Source: Pseudoalteromonas peptidolytica (GTDB taxonomy: Bacteria > Pseudomonadota > Gammaproteobacteria > Enterobacterales > Alteromonadaceae). Taken from it: a DNA stretch of 64,000 nt. A program made the translations under genes and the position numbers. Below, in pieces: positions 44,474 through 53,575 of the stretch. The notes below the pieces were generated by a model that did no database searches, was not told the origin of the DNA, and saw only the letters and a list, made by a program, of their open reading frames with translations. The stretch's first letter is position 1; each line of letters starts with the position of its first letter. The stretch is from contig NZ_WEHZ01000026.1 of the NCBI RefSeq assembly GCF_012641745.1, forward strand, positions 16,133 through 80,132, given 5' to 3'.

Positions 44474-45502
44474 ATGAATAAAACTTCTTTGTTTGCATTC
44501 ATGCTAGCGTTGACGACAACAGGTGTGATGGCTGAGGCGCAATCAAAGCCATTTGCAATCGCTATTCATGGCGGGGCGGGCACAATTGAGCGTAGTAACT
44601 TCACGCCGGAAAAAGAAAAACAATACAAAGCTAAATTAAAAGAAGCCGTTGAGGCTGGCTATAAGGTACTGGCACAAGGTGGAGAAAGTCTTGATGCAGT
44701 AACGGCAGCCATTAATATTCTTGAAGACTCTGCATTTTTTAATGCGGGGAAAGGTGCCGTATACACCTACGATGAAGGTCATGAATTAGACGCATCAATT
44801 ATGGATGGTCGTAACCGTCAAGCAGGCGCAGTGGCTGGCGTAAAGCACATTAAAAACCCCATTAATCTGGCAAAAGAAGTCATGCAGCACTCTGTACATG
44901 TCATGCTAAGTGGTGATGGTGCAGAAGATTTTGCTAAGAGACGCGGTTTTGAGTTAGTGGAAAATAGCTACTTTGACACTGATGCTCGTTACCAGTCGCT
45001 CTTAAAGGCGAAAAAGCGATTACAGATGAAAGAAGCCGCCACGAAAGACTATCAAGCAGCACATCAGCAATTAGAGAGCGAATACAAGATGGGGACTGTC
45101 GGTGCAGTGGCGCTTGATAAGCATGGGAATTTAGCTGCAGGAACGTCGACAGGTGGGATGACGGCGAAACGCTTTGGACGAGTAGGTGACTCACCCGTGA
45201 TTGGTGCAGGCACATTTGCAGATAACCGCTCTTGTGCAGTGTCTGCAACGGGCCATGGCGAGTATTTTATTCGGTATAATGTTGCGGCCGATATTTGCGC
45301 TCGCGTTGCTTATCAGGGTAAGTCGATAGAAAAAGCAGGCAAAGAGGTTATTTTTGACACGCTTTACCCTGTTGGTGGCACCGGCGGTGTGATAATTGTA
45401 GATCCCAATGGCAATATCAGCATGCCGTTTAATACAGCAGGAATGTATCGAGCAAGTAAATCCTCAAGCACCGAAACGTACGTAGGTATTTATCGCGACT
45501 AA
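44474..45502 (+). CDS. Isoaspartyl peptidase / plant-type L-asparaginase (periplasmic)
   Basis: A 342-residue Ntn-hydrolase precursor with a signal peptide (cut near VMAEA). Typical segments are 'AIHGGAGTI', 'GKGAVYTYDEGHELDASIMDG' (core 'NAGKGAV...ELDASIMDG') and the autocleavage site before Thr in 'KMGTVGAVALD', which becomes the N-terminal nucleophile of the beta subunit. Substrate-binding 'TSTGGMTAKRFGRVGDSP' also matches. It would hydrolyse isoaspartyl dipeptides and asparagine in the periplasm. It starts at ATG 44474 after an AAGG ribosome binding site, and is transcribed alone or with the CBS gene. Confidence 0.9.
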   Translation: MNKTSLFAFMLALTTTGVMAEAQSKPFAIAIHGGAGTIERSNFTPEKEKQYKAKLKEAVEAGYKVLAQGGESLDAVTAAINILEDSAFFNAGKGAVYTYDEGHELDASIMDGRNRQAGAVAGVKHIKNPINLAKEVMQHSVHVMLSGDGAEDFAKRRGFELVENSYFDTDARYQSLLKAKKRLQMKEAATKDYQAAHQQLESEYKMGTVGAVALDKHGNLAAGTSTGGMTAKRFGRVGDSPVIGAGTFADNRSCAVSATGHGEYFIRYNVAADICARVAYQGKSIEKAGKEVIFDTLYPVGGTGGVIIVDPNGNISMPFNTAGMYRASKSSSTETYVGIYRD

Positions 45503-45526
45503 AACAATATTAGATTAAGCAACTTC

Positions 45527-45568
45527 TTAAAACGCCAACTACTATTACTATGATAGCTGGCGTTTTAA
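45527..45568 (+). terminator. Hairpin between the asparaginase and CBS genes
   Basis: TTAAAACGCCA pairs with TGGCGTTTTAA (11 bp), with a 20-base loop that can extend the stem. It ends 12 bases before the CBS-protein ATG, so it is either a leaky terminator or a leader structure near that ribosome binding site. Confidence 0.5.
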
Positions 45569-45580
45569 TGGAGATGGGCA

Positions 45581-46009
45581 ATGCAATCAATAAAAGTCGC
45601 AGACTACTTAAATCATCGACCTGTAACATTTAATCAAGATATGCGCATAGAGGCTGCGGTTGAAAAACTGCTTCAAAGTGGACAATCTGGTGGCCCTGTC
45701 ATCGATGAAAGTCGACGAGTCATCGGCTTTTTGTCTGAACAGGATTGCCTCAAAAAAATGTTAGAGGCAACGTATCAAAATGAGTCTCATAGTGTTGTGT
45801 CTGATGTGATGACAAAAGACCCGTTATGTGTAAATTGTGAAGATAGTATCGTGCAAATCGCAGATATGATGAGTTGTAATAAGCCCAAAATCTACCCTGT
45901 TGTTGACGAAGATAAGCGCTTACTGGGCGTGATCAGCCGGGCGAATGTATTACTCGCAATAGATAAACACTTACATGATACCTATATGTCTGGGCAACGA
46001 TACGTATAA
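45581..46009 (+). CDS. CBS-domain pair protein
   Basis: A 142-residue cytosolic protein made only of two CBS motifs ('GGPVIDESRRVIGFLSEQDCL' core 'VIGFLSEQD' and 'YPVVDEDKRLLGVISRANVL' core 'LLGVISRAN'), with 'VSDVMTKDPLCV' between them. Stand-alone CBS pairs bind adenine nucleotides and regulate partner proteins; no partner is evident here. It starts at ATG 45581 with GGAG upstream. Confidence 0.85.
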   Translation: MQSIKVADYLNHRPVTFNQDMRIEAAVEKLLQSGQSGGPVIDESRRVIGFLSEQDCLKKMLEATYQNESHSVVSDVMTKDPLCVNCEDSIVQIADMMSCNKPKIYPVVDEDKRLLGVISRANVLLAIDKHLHDTYMSGQRYV

Positions 46010-46128
46010 CGTCTTTAGTAATACATTTATTAGCGCAAAATAAGACGTACTGATGAAATTTAGTTGGGTTCGTCCTACTTGATTTGCTAAACTACACGGC
46101 GTTTTATGTAATCACAAGGTGTCGTGTA

Positions 46129-49100
46129 GTGCAGGTTGACTCGCTGTTTAAAGAGCTAAATTCATGTCTTAAAAAGGATCACTTCGTCCTCAAAAAGCGC
46201 CTTCATGGTGCAAAAAAAATTACCGATCAAGAAAAACAAAAGCAGGTTATTGCAAAAATCGCAGCAGCAATTGCAAAAAGCCAGCAACTAAAGGTAACGA
46301 GAAGCGCAAATATCCCGGCAGTAGAGTACCCTGAACAGTTACCAGTAAGTCAAAAGAAAGAAGATATAAAAGCAGCGATTGCTAGTCACCAAGTGGTGAT
46401 TGTCGCTGGTGAAACCGGATCTGGTAAAACCACTCAGTTACCAAAAATTTGTTTGGAACTTGGGCGCGGTGTGGATGGTTACATTGGCCACACTCAGCCT
46501 AGAAGGCTTGCCGCTAGAAGTGTATCGACTCGTATTGCAGAGGAGATTGGTTGTGAAATGGGGCAAGAAGTAGGGTTTAAAATTCGGTTTTCAGATCAAG
46601 TTTCCGATAACACCTACGTAAAATTAATGACTGATGGTATTTTACTGTCTGAAATTCAGCAAGATAGATTCCTAAATCAATACGACACCATCATCATAGA
46701 TGAAGCGCACGAGCGTAGCCTTAATATTGACTTTATTTTAGGTTATCTAAAACAGCTTCTGCCTAAACGCCCAGATTTAAAAGTAATTATTACTTCTGCA
46801 ACGATTGACCCTGAGCGTTTCTCCAAACATTTTAATGACGCGCCGATTATTGAAGTCTCAGGTCGAACCTATCCGGTGGAAGTAAGATATCGACCAGTCG
46901 AAGATATTGACCCACAAAATAGCGAAGCAGAGAACGATCAGCTACAAGGGATCTTTGACGCAGTTGATGAGCTGTGTGCAGAAGGGCCAGGTGATATTTT
47001 GGTATTTATGAACGGGGAACGCGAAATACGTGATACCGCTGATGCCTTGGCAAAGCGTAATTTAAAAGGAGTCGAAGTATTACCCCTCTATGCGCGCCTT
47101 TCAAACGCTGAACAAAATCGTATTTTTGCACCGCACAGCCAGCGCCGTATCGTATTATCGACAAATGTGGCAGAAACGTCTTTGACTGTACCTGGTATAC
47201 GTTATGTTATCGATCCTGGTACTGCGCGGATCAGCCGCTATAGTTATCGCACCAAAGTTCAGCGCCTACCGATTGAGGCTGTATCTCAAGCCAGTGCCAA
47301 TCAGCGAAAAGGTCGCTGTGGGCGGGTGGCATCAGGTATTTGTATTCGTTTGTATAGTGAACAAGATTTCCTTGGCCGCCCAGAGTTTACTGATCCTGAA
47401 ATCTTAAGAACAAATCTTGCGTCAGTTATCCTGCAAATGCTTGCACTTGGACTTGGTGATATTAGTCAATTTCCATTTGTTCAAGCGCCTGACAGCCGAA
47501 ATATAAAAGATGGTATGTCGCTACTCGAGGAACTTGAAGCGATTGTACCTGCAAAACGTAGAGAAAAAGCTCAACTCACTGATTCTGGGCGTAAGCTAAG
47601 TCGCCTTCCAATAGACCCCAGACTTGCCAAAATGGTCATGTCTGGTGCGCAAAATGGCGCACTTTGGGAGGCTATTGTAATCACTGCGGCTTTATCCATT
47701 CAAGACCCCCGTGAGCGGCCGCAGGATAAGCGTGCAGTAGCAGACGAAAAGCATAGTCGTTTTGAGAGCGAGCACTCTGATTTTGTCGCCTATCTTAATC
47801 TTTGGAACTATATTGAAGCCCAGCAACAAGCACTAACCCGAAATCAGTTTAGAAAGCAATGTCAAAAAGACTTTTTAGCCTATATGCGAGTGCGCGAATG
47901 GCAAGACATTGTGTATCAGCTCACAACGGTGTGTGAAGAGCTGAGTTTTAAAGTCAATAATACACCCGCAGCAGATGAAGCTATTCACCAAGCCTTACTC
48001 AGTGGTATGTTGAGCCATATTGGGGTGAAAGACGAAAAACAAAAGCAGGTCTTTAAAGGGGCACGCAATAGTCAGTTTCATATTTTCCCGGGCTCAAGTT
48101 TATTCAAAAAAAGTCCAAAATGGTTGATGTCGGCAGAGCTGGTAGAGACCAGTAAACTGTATGCACGGGTCAATGCAAAAATCGATGTGAACTGGATAGC
48201 GCCTTTAGCCAAGCACTTGGTTAATCGCAGTTATAGTGAACCGCATTGGGAAAAAAAGGCCGGTGCAGTAATCGCATTTGAACAACAAACTCTCTACGGT
48301 TTGATTATCGTAGGTCGCAAGCGCACAGTATATAGCGAGATAGACCCTGTAGTTAGCCGCGAAATCTTCATTCGAGAAGCCCTAGCCAACGGGCAACTTG
48401 GGCAAAGTGAAGGCTTTTTAACTGCAAACCAAAGGTTAGTTGAGGAAGTGCAAGCACTTGAAGACAAAGCTAGGCGTCGCGATATTTTGGTTGATGAAGA
48501 AGATGTAGTGGCATTTTACCATGACCGAATTCCACAGGATGTGAATAACCGCGCTGCATTTAACAAGTGGTGGCGAGTTAAAAAGCAAAAAGACAAGCGC
48601 GTTTTACATATGACCCGAGAACGGCTAATGAAGCATGGTGCGGATCATATTAATGCCACAGATTATCCCGATACTTGGCAACAAGATAACTTGATATTGC
48701 CGCTAAGTTATCATTTTGATCCGGGCCAAGCGCTTGATGGCGTGGTGGTTAATATACCACTGGCGTTACTAAACCAAATTAACGATGAGGGTTTTGATTG
48801 GCATATTCCTGCACTTAGGCATGAACTGGTATGTGGATTGATTAAATCTTTACCAAAAACCTTACGACGGAACTTTGTTCCCGCGCCAAACTATGCTGAT
48901 GCTGTGCTTGCCTCTGTGGAGGTAATGCAAGGTCCATTTTTGGAAGCGGTTGCAAATCGTCTACTTAAAATGACTGGAGTGAAAGTTGCGCAGACCGACT
49001 GGGATACAAGTTCGCTTGAACCACATTTAAAAATGCAGTTTCAAGTAGTGAATGAACACGGAAAAGTAATCGCTCACGGTTTTAATTTAAGTTCGCTTAA

Positions 49101-50022
49101 GGCCAAGTTGCAGGGGCAAGTGACACAAACGCTCTCCCAAGTCGCCGAACAGGGGATTGAGCAAACCGATATTCAGCAGTGGAATTTTGGAGAGTTGCCA
49201 GAGCAGTACACCAAAAAACAAGGGAACTATGAGATTAAAGCATATCCCGCGTTGGTTGATAAAAAGCAAAGCGCAGCAATAGAACTTTTTGATAATGAAA
49301 CAAAAGCACAAGCGGCACATCAGGCTGGTGTACGGCGACTTATCTTGCTTAATGTACCTTCACCCGTGAAGTACTTACAGCAACATTTACCTAATAAGGC
49401 AAAGCTTGGCTTATATTTTAATCCTTTTGGTAAAGTGCAAGACTTAATAGACGACTGTACTGCTGCTGGAGTGGATAAGCTGTTGCTCGAATTTGGTGAG
49501 GTGCGGGATGACAACGCATTTGAACAGGCTAAAGAATACATTCGAGTTGACTTAGGTGATACGGTTGTTGAGATAGCAAAACAAGTTGAATCACTGCTCA
49601 GCGTAGCTCATAGTATCAATAAACGCATGAAAGGACGTGTTGATTTAACCATGATCACTGCGCATGGTGATATTAAATCGCAGCTATCTGATCTTGTTTT
49701 TAAGGGCTTTGTAACAGCACACGGGGCACAAAAAATCGCAGACATTTTACGCTATATGAAAGCCATAGAAAAAAGACTTGAAAAGCTTGCTGTAGATCCA
49801 AATAGAGATAGGTTATGTGTACTAGAATTGGAAAAGGTAGCGGCGGCTTATCAAGATAAGTTAGCAAAAGTCCCATCAGGATTCCCGATACCACCATCGC
49901 TTAAAGATATTTTTTGGATGCAACAGGAACTTCGCGTGTCTTTGTTTGCTCAAACATTAGGAACCGCTTATCCTATTTCGGCTAAACGTGTTCTTAACGC
50001 AATAAAAGAGTGTGAAATATAA
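46129..50022 (+). CDS. hrpA: ATP-dependent RNA helicase HrpA
   Basis: A DEAH-box helicase of about 1297 residues, the length of E. coli HrpA (1300), which acts on mRNA processing and rescues collided ribosomes. Motif I 'VAGETGSGKTTQLPK', Ia 'TQPRRLAARSV', II 'IIDEAHERSLNIDF', III 'ITSATID', V 'STNVAETSLTVPGI' and VI 'QRKGRCGRV' are all intact. The HA2/OB-fold and the HrpA-specific C-terminal domain follow. I choose GTG 46129, which has AAGGTG 7 bases upstream and matches the family N-terminus, over TTG 46084. It stands alone. Confidence 0.95.
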   Translation: MQVDSLFKELNSCLKKDHFVLKKRLHGAKKITDQEKQKQVIAKIAAAIAKSQQLKVTRSANIPAVEYPEQLPVSQKKEDIKAAIASHQVVIVAGETGSGKTTQLPKICLELGRGVDGYIGHTQPRRLAARSVSTRIAEEIGCEMGQEVGFKIRFSDQVSDNTYVKLMTDGILLSEIQQDRFLNQYDTIIIDEAHERSLNIDFILGYLKQLLPKRPDLKVIITSATIDPERFSKHFNDAPIIEVSGRTYPVEVRYRPVEDIDPQNSEAENDQLQGIFDAVDELCAEGPGDILVFMNGEREIRDTADALAKRNLKGVEVLPLYARLSNAEQNRIFAPHSQRRIVLSTNVAETSLTVPGIRYVIDPGTARISRYSYRTKVQRLPIEAVSQASANQRKGRCGRVASGICIRLYSEQDFLGRPEFTDPEILRTNLASVILQMLALGLGDISQFPFVQAPDSRNIKDGMSLLEELEAIVPAKRREKAQLTDSGRKLSRLPIDPRLAKMVMSGAQNGALWEAIVITAALSIQDPRERPQDKRAVADEKHSRFESEHSDFVAYLNLWNYIEAQQQALTRNQFRKQCQKDFLAYMRVREWQDIVYQLTTVCEELSFKVNNTPAADEAIHQALLSGMLSHIGVKDEKQKQVFKGARNSQFHIFPGSSLFKKSPKWLMSAELVETSKLYARVNAKIDVNWIAPLAKHLVNRSYSEPHWEKKAGAVIAFEQQTLYGLIIVGRKRTVYSEIDPVVSREIFIREALANGQLGQSEGFLTANQRLVEEVQALEDKARRRDILVDEEDVVAFYHDRIPQDVNNRAAFNKWWRVKKQKDKRVLHMTRERLMKHGADHINATDYPDTWQQDNLILPLSYHFDPGQALDGVVVNIPLALLNQINDEGFDWHIPALRHELVCGLIKSLPKTLRRNFVPAPNYADAVLASVEVMQGPFLEAVANRLLKMTGVKVAQTDWDTSSLEPHLKMQFQVVNEHGKVIAHGFNLSSLKAKLQGQVTQTLSQVAEQGIEQTDIQQWNFGELPEQYTKKQGNYEIKAYPALVDKKQSAAIELFDNETKAQAAHQAGVRRLILLNVPSPVKYLQQHLPNKAKLGLYFNPFGKVQDLIDDCTAAGVDKLLLEFGEVRDDNAFEQAKEYIRVDLGDTVVEIAKQVESLLSVAHSINKRMKGRVDLTMITAHGDIKSQLSDLVFKGFVTAHGAQKIADILRYMKAIEKRLEKLAVDPNRDRLCVLELEKVAAAYQDKLAKVPSGFPIPPSLKDIFWMQQELRVSLFAQTLGTAYPISAKRVLNAIKECEI

Positions 50023-50073
50023 ACTTGCATTTTAGAGTACGACAGTTACTTTATTATATGAGGAAGTAAAGTT

Positions 50074-50487
50074 TTGGATTGTGAGAAGGAAGCGGCATTG
50101 GTTATGTCCACACGAGAGAAAAGGAAAAATACGCCGCACCTGTTAGTGGTTGACGACGAGTATTTTAATTATGAAATGCTCGAGGTCGCATTGTCTGGGG
50201 TGTTTGAGCTTAGTTATGCCAATTCAGGTACCAGCTGTTTATCTAATGCAATTGCAGATCCTCCCGATGCAATTTTATTAGATGTATGTATGCCTGGGCT
50301 TGATGGTTATGACACATGTCGGATGCTGAAAAACACGCCAGAGACGAAGAACATCCCAGTGTTGATGGTGTCAGGCTTAGAATCTGAAAAAGAACAAAAA
50401 GCAGGTTTTGATGCCGGCTGTGATGCGTACGTAGTTAAGCCATTTTCGATGCAGTCGTTATTAGAAAAAATAAAATCAATGGTGTAG
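50074..50487 (+). CDS. Single-domain response regulator
   Basis: A 137-residue receiver-only protein. Acidic pair 'LVVDDEYFN', phospho-acceptor Asp in 'AILLDVCMPGLDGYD', signalling Ser in 'LMVSG' and Lys in 'AYVVKPFS' are present. No output domain is encoded, so it likely passes phosphate on or acts by protein contact. TTG 50074 has GAGGAAG at 7 bases; ATG 50104 is an alternative with a distant ribosome binding site. The PilZ gene begins 8 bases after its stop, so the two form an operon and may work together in c-di-GMP-linked behaviour. Confidence 0.87.
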   Translation: MDCEKEAALVMSTREKRKNTPHLLVVDDEYFNYEMLEVALSGVFELSYANSGTSCLSNAIADPPDAILLDVCMPGLDGYDTCRMLKNTPETKNIPVLMVSGLESEKEQKAGFDAGCDAYVVKPFSMQSLLEKIKSMV

Positions 50488-50495
50488 GAGCACAC

Positions 50496-50786
50496 ATGAT
50501 CAATGAAGATAAACGTCGCTTTATGCGTATGTCTGTGGATGCGGTGGCACAATTAAGAGAGCTAGAGTCCGGAAAAACACACGAAGGAGTGTGTCATGAT
50601 CTTAGTGCTACTGGCCTTTCTGTAACAATATCAGACCCTGTAGAAGCAAATACTGTTGTTGATATTTTTATTGATTCAAGTGGTGATATGATCCAGCCTT
50701 TGAGTGCCCATGCTACCGTGATACGTTGCAGTCAAGAACAGGATGGTCAATGGATTGCAGGTTTAGAGATCACCAAATTTAATTAG
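50496..50786 (+). CDS. PilZ-domain protein (c-di-GMP effector-like)
   Basis: A 96-residue protein that is a single PilZ domain. The arginine motif appears as 'DKRRFMRM' near the N-terminus and the second motif as 'DLSATGL' (DxSxxG), so c-di-GMP binding is likely. It follows the receiver-only gene by 8 bases with AGGAG upstream of its ATG. Control of motility or attachment is the usual role of such proteins; the target is not visible. Confidence 0.87.
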   Translation: MINEDKRRFMRMSVDAVAQLRELESGKTHEGVCHDLSATGLSVTISDPVEANTVVDIFIDSSGDMIQPLSAHATVIRCSQEQDGQWIAGLEITKFN

Positions 50787-51058
50787 TCCAAGCCCTATAT
50801 TGAGAGTGTCTTATCGTTATCAACTTGATGTTATGCCATCAAGCGCGTTTGGTTTTATAACTCACTGATCACACCACCACAGTGTCAATATTCGCAATAT
50901 ACTCGCCAATAAAGCCTCTACTGGCGAGTATGTACTTGACTTAAAAGATGTAGAGGTATCGAAGCTGATACCTAAAACAGCAGTGGTACCACCAGCATAA
51001 CCCCATTTTTTCTAAATAACTTTATTGCCAACAGTGAGCTGGTATATAAAACCTATAT
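50787..51058. other. Spacer with two hairpins and a possible coding remnant
   Basis: A 10-bp inverted repeat ATACTCGCCA/TGGCGAGTAT (50899-50931) and a 7-bp one AGGTATC/GATACCT (50954-50973). A frame with coding-like composition but no start codon reads to a TAA at about 51000 ('GEYVLDLKDVEVSKLIPK', then 'TAVVPPA'). It may be the 3' remnant of a lost gene. No RNA gene was recognised. Confidence 0.35.
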
Positions 51059-51244
51059 CTACAGGGTATAAAACGACACAAAGAAAGTGGCGATGGATGC
51101 CAGTGCGAACATGGTGTATTCAGTGATTGATTGTTTGCGCTTTTCTTCATTGTCTTTGGGTGTTGTTGCTATCATTAATAAGCTCGTGATCAACATAGCT
51201 AGAGAGTATAAACATAAGATAGATAAAACAGCATCTGTAAACAT
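51059..51244 (-). CDS. Small hypothetical membrane protein
   Basis: A 61-residue frame encoding two hydrophobic helices ('AVLSILCLYSLAMLITSLLMIA' core and 'YTMFALASIATFFVSFY') joined by a charged loop 'TPKDNEEKRKQS'. GAGG lies 5 bases before the ATG at 51244. The helix-loop-helix pattern with a basic/acidic loop supports a real gene, but I recognise no family. Confidence 0.5.
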   Translation of the reverse strand: MFTDAVLSILCLYSLAMLITSLLMIATTPKDNEEKRKQSITEYTMFALASIATFFVSFYTL

Positions 51245-51328
51245 ATAAGCCTCGACTATAGGTTGGTATTAGTGTCTTTTTAGCAGACGGTTATGGCACT
51301 GCACGTATTGATTTGCGATAGGCTAGTT

Positions 51329-51480
51329 ATACCGTTTCGACTTAATACATGATCAATCTTAGGGCGTAAATTTGATTCAAAGCATATAAATATCTTGATG
51401 ATGAGGGCATCCAAAAGCGATGTTTTAGACGAAGGTTTTTGTACCTCAACATAGACAACTCTATTAAGCTAATTGATATA
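51329..51480 (+). repeat. MITE-like repeat, decayed copy
   Basis: It begins ATACCGTTTCGACTTAATAC and ends in a stretch (CCTCAACATAGACAACT, then TATTAAG and ATTGATATA) that aligns with the right end of the copies at 44.2 and 53.3 kb (CCTCAAAATAGACCACT...ATTAAG...ATTGGTATA). The middle is diverged. It occupies most of the 328-base spacer before phzF. Confidence 0.55.
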
Positions 51481-51572
51481 GATCCCTGAACAGCAGTGCA
51501 TTTAATTATGTATTCGTCCCCAATGGGAGTAAATTATATCCTACTTTCAGATATTTCTAAAAGGAGTAACAG

Positions 51573-52370
51573 ATGCGGTTCGAGTATTTTGTGGTAGACG
51601 CTTTCACTCGTAAGCGGTTTGGAGGTAACAACGCCGCAGTGGTAGAGGTTGAGCGGTGGTTTAGTGATAAGTTGATGCAGCAAATAGCCACTGAAAATAA
51701 CTTGTCTGAAACCGCGTTTGTTAAGGCTTTAGATAAAAGTAATTATGAGATCAGGTGGTTTTCACCCATTACTGAAATTGATTTCTGTGGACACGCTACT
51801 TTAGCTGCGGCTTATGTATTATTTAACTGTAGAGGAAACTCTGGTGAAATATTCTTTCACACTCAGGAGGTTGGAACACTTGTCATCCAACAATCCGCTG
51901 ACGGTAGAATTGTGATGAAATTTCCGAATCTAGCACCAATTGTAGCGGATGTACCAGATGCGCTACTCAAAGGAATTAGCATAACACCCACTCAAGTACT
52001 CAAAAATCGCCAAGCTTACTTCGTTATTGCAGATAACGAGCAGCAGGTACGTGATTGTAAATATGACAGTGAAGCGTTGAAACTGCTTGCACCACATGAT
52101 GTTGTTGTTACTGCAAAAGGCGATAGTGTTGACTTTGTATCTCGTTATTTTTGGCCCGCCAATGGTGGTGATGAAGACCCCGTTACGGGTTCAATTCACG
52201 CGGGCCTTGCACCATATTGGGCAGATGTACTCGGAAAATATAATCTTCATGCGCATCAACTCTCTAAACGTGGTGGAGAGTTATTTTGTGAGGTAACGGG
52301 CGCGAATGTGATTGTGTCTGGGTTTGGTGTACTATATGCCAAAGGCATGTTTGACATTGATGACGAGTAG
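51573..52370 (+). CDS. PhzF family protein (isomerase-like)
   Basis: A 265-residue cytosolic protein of the PhzF fold. The catalytic glutamate is in 'NNLSETAFV', followed by 'IRWFSPITEIDFCGHATLAAA' (core 'DFCGHATLA') and 'GGDEDPVTGSIHAGLAPYW'. PhzF itself isomerises a phenazine precursor, but most family members lie outside phenazine loci and have unknown substrates; no phenazine genes are nearby. It starts at ATG 51573 with AAAGGAG upstream. Confidence 0.88.
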   Translation: MRFEYFVVDAFTRKRFGGNNAAVVEVERWFSDKLMQQIATENNLSETAFVKALDKSNYEIRWFSPITEIDFCGHATLAAAYVLFNCRGNSGEIFFHTQEVGTLVIQQSADGRIVMKFPNLAPIVADVPDALLKGISITPTQVLKNRQAYFVIADNEQQVRDCKYDSEALKLLAPHDVVVTAKGDSVDFVSRYFWPANGGDEDPVTGSIHAGLAPYWADVLGKYNLHAHQLSKRGGELFCEVTGANVIVSGFGVLYAKGMFDIDDE

Positions 52371-52470
52371 ATATCAGGTTTTAGTACAAGTAAGGGCTTG
52401 AACCATTGCTCAAATTAATAGGTTAGCTGAGTGTCAAAGGTATTCAGCATTAAATTGAAAAAGAGTCACT

Positions 52471-52929
52471 ATGACAAAACAAATATGGGTTGACGCTGAT
52501 GCTTGCCCCGTGGTTATCAAAGAAATGTTATTTCGAGCGGCAGTGCGTACTTCTACCACTGTCACTTTGGTTGCGAATCAGTACCTAAAGACCCCGCCAT
52601 CTCCTTTTATTCAGAAACTACAAGTCCCAAAGGGTTTTGATATTGCTGATAATGAAATAGTGAAGCGTGTCAATGAGGGGGATCTTGTGATCACGGGTGA
52701 TATTCCGCTCGCTGATGAGGTTATTGAAAAAAAATGCACTGCGCTAAACACTCGCGGTGAGTTGTTAACCAAAGAAAATATAAAATCACGTTTAAACATT
52801 CGTGATTTTATGGATACTATGCGTGCCAGCGGAGTACAAACACAAGGTCCTCCGCCATTATCTCAATCTGATAAACAAAATTTCGCAAATCAATTAGATA
52901 CTTGGATCACCAGAAATAAAAAGGATTAA
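52471..52929 (+). CDS. YaiI/YqxD family protein (DUF188, UPF0178)
   Basis: A 152-residue conserved protein with 'IWVDADACPVVIKEML', 'DLVITGDIPLADEVI', 'ALNTRGELLTKENI' and 'GPPPLSQSDKQNFANQLD'. The aspartate-rich first motif and the fold resemble PIN-like nucleases, but no activity is established. It is followed by the GFA gene after two bases, so they share an mRNA. Confidence 0.9.
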   Translation: MTKQIWVDADACPVVIKEMLFRAAVRTSTTVTLVANQYLKTPPSPFIQKLQVPKGFDIADNEIVKRVNEGDLVITGDIPLADEVIEKKCTALNTRGELLTKENIKSRLNIRDFMDTMRASGVQTQGPPPLSQSDKQNFANQLDTWITRNKKD

Positions 52930-52931
52930 AT

Positions 52932-53354
52932 ATGGGCTACAAAGCGAGCTGCTTGTGTCAAACTGTAAAAATTGAAATCCGTGGTGCTATCTCTGACATC
53001 ATCCATTGTCACTGTTCGTTGTGTCGAAAGTCAACAGGAACCGCTTATGCAACCAACGGCTTTGTTAAAGCAGACGAATTTATAGTGCAAAGTGGTAAAG
53101 ATTCGCTCAAGGCATATACAGTCAAACCGGGACGAAAGCGCCATTTTTGCGTACACTGCGCAAGCCCAATCTATAGTTCAAACGATGCAGACCCTAACCG
53201 TATTAGGCTCCGCCTTGGCATTGTAGATTCAGATATTAATGAACGCCCAATGTCGCATAATTTTGTCTCTTCCAAAGCCAATTGGGATGATTTAGACGAC
53301 TGCTTACCGCGATATGATGCGTTTGAACCGAATCGAGATTTAATACCAACTTGA
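52932..53354 (+). CDS. GFA family zinc-binding protein (CENP-V/Gfa-like)
   Basis: A 140-residue protein with the zinc-ligand cysteines of the GFA fold ('ASCLCQTV', 'IHCHCSLCRKSTG', 'HFCVHCASPIYS'). The family is named after glutathione-dependent formaldehyde-activating enzyme, although that activity is disputed and most members have unknown function. The last codons and the TGA stop (about 53341-53354) are contributed by the left end of a MITE-like repeat, so the native C-terminus has probably been replaced by 'LIPT' or similar. It is the second gene of the yaiI-gfa unit. Confidence 0.85.
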   Translation: MGYKASCLCQTVKIEIRGAISDIIHCHCSLCRKSTGTAYATNGFVKADEFIVQSGKDSLKAYTVKPGRKRHFCVHCASPIYSSNDADPNRIRLRLGIVDSDINERPMSHNFVSSKANWDDLDDCLPRYDAFEPNRDLIPT

Positions 53355-53552
53355 CTTAATACTTGTTCAATTTGAAGGAGTAAATCTGACGCTAACAGCG
53401 TTAAAAATTTCTTATTTAGAACAACTAAATAGCAAAGTTTTTGCCTTGACTACATGGGGGTAGGTACCTTGGCGATAGCAGGGCGCGGTAGCGGAGTTAT
53501 CGACAAGATTTTCTCGCCTCAAAATAGACCACTTAATTAAGAAAATTGGTAT
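53343..53552 (+). repeat. MITE-like repeat, copy 4
   Basis: About 210 bases bounded by ATACCAA and TTGGTAT with imperfect longer inverted ends (ATACCAACTTGACTTAAT against ATACCAATTTTCTTAAT). It is flanked by TTA and TAA. It is closely similar to the copy at 44158. Its left end overlaps the 3' end of the GFA gene and its right end lies about 20 bases before the next ribosome binding site. Confidence 0.85.
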
Positions 53553-53575
53553 AACTTTAACATCAGGAGACAACA

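Noticed and set aside
51573..52370. Phenazine biosynthesis locus suggested by the PhzF homologue
   Set aside because: No other phenazine genes nearby, and PhzF-fold proteins are widespread outside such loci.
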